Source: Sphingorhabdus_B arenilitoris (GTDB lineage Bacteria; Pseudomonadota; Alphaproteobacteria; Sphingomonadales; Sphingomonadaceae). Taken from it: 64,000 nucleotides of DNA. Within the stretch, counting starts at the first letter, position 1. The number at the start of each line of letters is the position of its first letter. A program made the translations under genes and the position numbers. The stretch covers positions 1,798,001 through 1,862,000 of the forward strand of contig NZ_JBHSDH010000013.1 of NCBI RefSeq assembly GCF_042651485.1, written 5' to 3'. The notes beneath the pieces were generated by a model that was not told where the DNA came from, did no database searches, and saw nothing but the letters and a program-made list of their open reading frames with translations. Shown here one piece after another: positions 60,480 through 64,000 of the stretch.

Positions 60480-61523
60480 TTAGCCCGCGCGGGCGGCGGC
60501 GCGGGCGATTTTGGTCAGCTCTTCTTCCAATATCACGGTGCCCAGCTCTGCTTTGACGCTCATCACCCTTTGTTCAATATCAATCAAATGGCCATTTAGC
60601 CCGGCGAGCCGCACCGCAGGCCAGCGGATCAGCTGTGCCTCCACCGATTCTTTTTCCTTAAAGAATATCGACGGGGTCGCGCGCACCACAGCGCCCGGCG
60701 ATGTCCCCTGCTCCACTTTAGCGCGCAGCCCGATCAGCAACGCCACCTGACGCTGCATCGCGCGGATAATGCGCACGGCATCCACCCCCATTTGCCGGTT
60801 GTTGAGCAATTCCCCGCCGAGCGCGCGCAATTTTCCGCCCAGCACATGATTGATCAGCGCCTGCACATTTTCCTCGCCGGTTTCCGCCGACAATTGTTCA
60901 AATGCGGCCATATCCACCGTCACCGGATTATCCGGCGAGGCGTCGTGATAAAGCGCCAATTTTTCCACCTCCATGGCCGCCAATTTGCGGTCTTGGCCGG
61001 TATAGCGCGCAATCCGCAGGGCAAGCGCCCGGTCCATACGCAGCCCCTGTTGCTGTGCGAGGGCCGATATGGTGGCCGCCGCCTGACCTTCGCCGGGCGG
61101 ATAGCAGATATAGGTGAGCGCTTGTTTTGATCCTTCGGCAAGTTTGCGCAGCTTGCTGGTTTTCTTCAAATCACCCGCGGTCGCGATCACGGGATTGCCG
61201 CCCTGATCGGCGCCCAGCAAATTTTCAAAGGCATTCAACGCCTCTTCGCGCCGCATCGTCAGCCGGATATAACGGCTGCCGCCAAATAGCGACAGCGACG
61301 AAGCTTCATCGGCCAATAATGCCGGGTCTTTACGAATATGTTCGCCGTCCAGATCAACCCGCTCGGCCTCCTCCCCCAAGGCCGCAGCCGCGCGGGCGGC
61401 AATATCCGATATGGCCGACGCATCTTGGCCAAATATCAGGAACAGGCGGATATCTGGCCGCGCGGTGACGGCGCCGATAAATTCGCTTTCGCTGAGTTTT
61501 TTGGGTCCGCTGCGAAAGCTCAT
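60480..61523 (-). CDS. holA: DNA polymerase III subunit delta
   Basis: 347 residues: the DPIII delta fold with LFLIFGQDASAISDIAARAA, DLDGEHIRKDPALLADEASS and a C-terminal collar domain (GELLNNRQMGVDAVRIIRAMQRQ). It opens the beta clamp. The start overlaps the lptE stop by 4 bases (61520-61523). The order leuS-lptE-holA is typical of this group. Confidence 0.9.
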   Translation of the reverse strand: MSFRSGPKKLSESEFIGAVTARPDIRLFLIFGQDASAISDIAARAAAALGEEAERVDLDGEHIRKDPALLADEASSLSLFGGSRYIRLTMRREEALNAFENLLGADQGGNPVIATAGDLKKTSKLRKLAEGSKQALTYICYPPGEGQAAATISALAQQQGLRMDRALALRIARYTGQDRKLAAMEVEKLALYHDASPDNPVTVDMAAFEQLSAETGEENVQALINHVLGGKLRALGGELLNNRQMGVDAVRIIRAMQRQVALLIGLRAKVEQGTSPGAVVRATPSIFFKEKESVEAQLIRWPAVRLAGLNGHLIDIEQRVMSVKAELGTVILEEELTKIARAAARAG

Positions 61524-62011
61524 TGCTGCTGGCGGGCGTAGAGCGACAGCCGAGCGACAATCATGTCAGCAAGCTTTTGCGACAGATTTTCGAGCGCGGC
61601 ATTTTCCCCGGCGATGGTGGCATATTCGCTGCTCACCACGTCAATACCGGCGTCCGATCCGGCGGTTGCATCGACCACCGTTTTGCCGCTTTGCGTGTCA
61701 ATCAATTGATAGCGCGCGCGCAAGGTGCGGCGTTCGCGGGTCACCGTGTCATCGCTGCGCACGCCGAGCCCCTCAATGCTGTCATCCAGCTTCACCACCA
61801 GCCTATATCGAACCGATTCCCCTGCACCGCTATTCAGCCGGTCTTGCAGCGCATTGCGCATCAGCCAGCCGGATTTGCCCTCAATCGGATCGACCGAAAC
61901 CGTGTCGAGCGTGCTGGCAACCGCGCCGGTGCTGCCGCCGCTATAAAGCGGTTTCAACCCGCAGGCCGTGAGCGCCGCGCAGCATAGGATAAGGGCAAGG
62001 AAACGGATCAT
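61520..62011 (-). CDS. lptE: LPS assembly lipoprotein LptE
   Basis: 163 residues with lipobox ALTAC at residue 17, followed by GLKPLYSGG, the hallmark of LptE, and RERRTLRARYQL. It plugs LptD at the outer membrane. It overlaps leuS and holA by 4 bases each, so the three share one transcript. Confidence 0.88.
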   Translation of the reverse strand: MIRFLALILCCAALTACGLKPLYSGGSTGAVASTLDTVSVDPIEGKSGWLMRNALQDRLNSGAGESVRYRLVVKLDDSIEGLGVRSDDTVTRERRTLRARYQLIDTQSGKTVVDATAGSDAGIDVVSSEYATIAGENAALENLSQKLADMIVARLSLYARQQQ

Positions 62012-64000
62012 ATCACAATATTCACCAAGCGGTCGGGAACCACAATCACTTTGCGGACCTCGTGACCCGCAATTGCAGATTGAACTTTCTCGCTGGCCAT
62101 TGCAAGCGCTTGCAGCTGATCTTGCGGAAGGCCCTTGGCCGCTTGCACCGTATCGCGCAGTTTGCCCTTCACCTGAATGGCGATTGTCACCTCGTCATCG
62201 ACGAGCAGATTTTCATCCACTTCGGGCCATGGCGCATCGGCGATGAGGCCTTCGTTGCCAAATCGTTCCCACGCTTCCTCGGCCAGATGGGGAACCATTG
62301 GGCTGGCGAGCAGAATGATACGGTGGATAGCTTCGTTACAGCTTTGCGAGGGCGGCGCCTTTTCAATGGCATTGGCCAGATCGTAAATTTTCGCGACCGC
62401 CTTGTTAAAGGCCAGCGCCTCAATATCTGCGGCAATGCCGGCTGTCGCCTGATGCATTTTGCGCTCGATGGCCTTGTCATGCCCTGCGGTGCGGGTCACC
62501 GAACCTGCAAGCCGCCACAGCCTTTGCGTAAAGCGCCAGCAGCCTTCAATGCCCGCCTCCGACCATTCCAGATCGCGCTCGGGCGGACTATCGGACAGCA
62601 TGAACCACCGCACGGCATCGGCGCCATATTGGTCGACAATGTCATCGGGATCGACGACATTTTTCTTCGACTTGGACATTTTCTCGATGCGGCCGATTTC
62701 CACAGGAATGTCAGTCCCTTTCAAAAACAAGCCGTTTTCTCTGCGTTCAACATCTTCAGGCGAATCCCACATATAAATAGGAGGGTTCATCTTGACGCCA
62801 TTTAATGAATCCACTGCAACATGCCGGTAGGTAGCATGCGTCACCATGCCTTGCGTGAACAGCGAAGCAAAGGGCTCCTTCACATCGATCATGCCAATAT
62901 GGCTGAGCGCCCGGGTCCAGAAACGCGCATAGAGCAAGTGCAAGATCGCATGCTCCACCCCGCCAATATATTGATCGACCGGAAGCCATTTTTCGGCGGT
63001 CAATTTGTCGAACGGGGTGTCACCCGGCTGGCTAGCAAAGCGGATGAAATACCAGCTGCTATCGACAAAAGTATCGAGCGTATCGGTTTCGCGCCGCGCC
63101 GCGCCGCCGCATTTCGGGCATTCCGCCTTGCTCCATGTCGGATGCCGGTCGAGCGGGTTACCGGGTATGTCGAAACTGACATCTTCGGGCAGCTTCACTG
63201 GCAATTGATCTTCCGGCACAGGCACCGCGCCGCAGGCGTCACAATGGATGATCGGGATCGGCGTGCCCCAATAACGCTGACGGCTGACACCCCAATCGCG
63301 CAGGCGATATTGCGTCTGACCCTGTCCCCATCCTTCGCTTTCCGCCTTGGCAATCACGGCGGCTTTCGCTTCATCGATATTCATGCCGTTGAGGAAATGG
63401 GAATTCACAATCTGGCCCGGCCCGGTATAGGCCGTGTCGCCGTCAAAATCGCTATCGGTTTCATCACCTTCGGCAACGACGCGGGTGACATTCAGGTCAT
63501 ATTTGCGCGCGAAATCGAGATCGCGCTGATCATGCGCGGGGCATCCGAAAACCGCACCGGTGCCATAATCCATCAGCACGAAATTGGCGACATAGACCGG
63601 CAAATGCCAACTGGGGTCGAGCGGATGAGCCACGCTGAGCCCCGTATGGAACCCTTGTTTTTCCGCCGTATCAATTTCCGCCGCCGTTGTGCCGCCTTTT
63701 TTGCATTCGGCGATAAATTCCTGCAATGCGGGGGCATTTGCGGCCAACCGCTGCGCCACCGGATGATCGGCGGCGATGGCGACAAAGCTTGCCCCATACA
63801 TGGTGTCGGGCCGCGTCGTGAAGACATCAATGCCGTCATCGCTGCCGACGAATTTGAAGGTGCAGCGCAGGCCCTGAGATTTGCCGATCCAATTTTCCTG
63901 CATCAACCGCACCTTGTCCGGCCAATGTTCAAGATCGCCCAAACCATCCAGCAATTCTTCGGCAAAATCGGTGATTTTCAGGAACCATTGCGATAATTTG
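62008..64000 (-). CDS. leuS: Leucyl-tRNA synthetase, C-terminal part (5' end outside window)
   Basis: About 664 residues are visible, to the window edge. The editing domain (TRPDTMYGASFVAIAADHPV), zinc-like KAECPKCGGAARRETDTLDT, KMSKSKKNVVDPDDIVDQYG (the KMSKS site), the anticodon-binding helices and the C-terminal domain (VQGKLR-like QVKGKLRDTVQAA) are all present. The HIGH motif lies beyond the window. It charges tRNA-Leu. Confidence 0.96.
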   Translation of the reverse strand, partial: KLSQWFLKITDFAEELLDGLGDLEHWPDKVRLMQENWIGKSQGLRCTFKFVGSDDGIDVFTTRPDTMYGASFVAIAADHPVAQRLAANAPALQEFIAECKKGGTTAAEIDTAEKQGFHTGLSVAHPLDPSWHLPVYVANFVLMDYGTGAVFGCPAHDQRDLDFARKYDLNVTRVVAEGDETDSDFDGDTAYTGPGQIVNSHFLNGMNIDEAKAAVIAKAESEGWGQGQTQYRLRDWGVSRQRYWGTPIPIIHCDACGAVPVPEDQLPVKLPEDVSFDIPGNPLDRHPTWSKAECPKCGGAARRETDTLDTFVDSSWYFIRFASQPGDTPFDKLTAEKWLPVDQYIGGVEHAILHLLYARFWTRALSHIGMIDVKEPFASLFTQGMVTHATYRHVAVDSLNGVKMNPPIYMWDSPEDVERRENGLFLKGTDIPVEIGRIEKMSKSKKNVVDPDDIVDQYGADAVRWFMLSDSPPERDLEWSEAGIEGCWRFTQRLWRLAGSVTRTAGHDKAIERKMHQATAGIAADIEALAFNKAVAKIYDLANAIEKAPPSQSCNEAIHRIILLASPMVPHLAEEAWERFGNEGLIADAPWPEVDENLLVDDEVTIAIQVKGKLRDTVQAAKGLPQDQLQALAMASEKVQSAIAGHEVRKVIVVPDRLVNIVI

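Noticed and set aside
62821..63996. 391-codon + strand ORF
   Set aside because: It is fully antisense to leuS, whose motifs are unmistakable; it has no family features of its own.
1..64000. tRNA, rRNA genes, CRISPR arrays or prophage structural genes
   Set aside because: None were seen by eye: no cloverleaf-like segments with T-loop signatures, no regular spacer arrays, no capsid, tail or integrase genes. A tRNA scan would be needed to be certain.

Overview
The window is a 64 kb piece of chromosome from an alphaproteobacterium, most probably a member of the Sphingomonadaceae. This rests on recognised gene neighbourhoods (leuS-lptE-holA, lptC-lptA-lptB-rpoN, DUF3572/divK, ppk-ppx, ybgC-tolQRAB-pal), DivK, a DUF4402 protein, a class GN sortase with its dedicated target, and the moderately GC-rich codon use. 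The genus is an inference; no rRNA or tRNA gene was seen.

Layout. 1-7.4 kb: a SCO-type copper chaperone fragment, a YcgN-like protein, a YgjP-like zinc protein, a VOC protein, an envelope operon (OmpA protein, a 31-residue membrane peptide, a helix-hairpin-helix protein), then ppx and ppk. 7.5-15.7 kb: ruvA and ruvB, separated by an accessory insert (GIY-YIG nuclease gene between inverted palindromic repeats, an unknown membrane protein, a ParDE module), followed by the Tol-Pal operon. 16-30.4 kb: a catabolic cluster with thiolases, a CoA-transferase, crotonases, an SDR, an aldehyde dehydrogenase, a cytochrome P450, an acyl-CoA synthetase and an acyl-CoA dehydrogenase. It has its own TetR regulator and three copies of one palindrome at its transcription heads. 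A metzincin-like protease and a lipoprotein sit inside it. 30.4-34.1 kb: class GN sortase, its LPQTA-bearing VIT/VWA substrate, and a divergent HTH regulator.

34.1-41.3 kb: a FemAB-like acyltransferase, RidA, a HAD hydrolase, DUF3572 and divK. A foreign-looking insert follows (gluzincin-like exported protein and a second repeat-flanked GIY-YIG gene), then rpmG, a GDT1 transporter and a double cold-shock protein. 41.5-46 kb: a RNase D-like nuclease, lptC-lptA-lptB and rpoN. 46-64 kb: a FAD amine-oxidase-like protein, a CNNM/CorC protein, an OmpA lipoprotein, a UbiH-like hydroxylase, ftsK, lolA, xth, ribA, a PBP1A, a DUF805 protein, msrB, a DUF4402 protein, holA, lptE and the 3' part of leuS.

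The most notable structure is the pair of GIY-YIG nuclease genes about 30 kb apart. Each is bracketed by inverted, nearly identical copies of one palindrome family, and in each the stop codon lies inside or overlaps a repeat. This resembles the REP/RAYT arrangement with a different nuclease. The second is a compact TetR regulon with three matching operators. Other points worth a look are the metzincin/lipoprotein pair, the short leader-like ORF and terminator before xth, and a 31-residue peptide translationally coupled to an OmpA gene.
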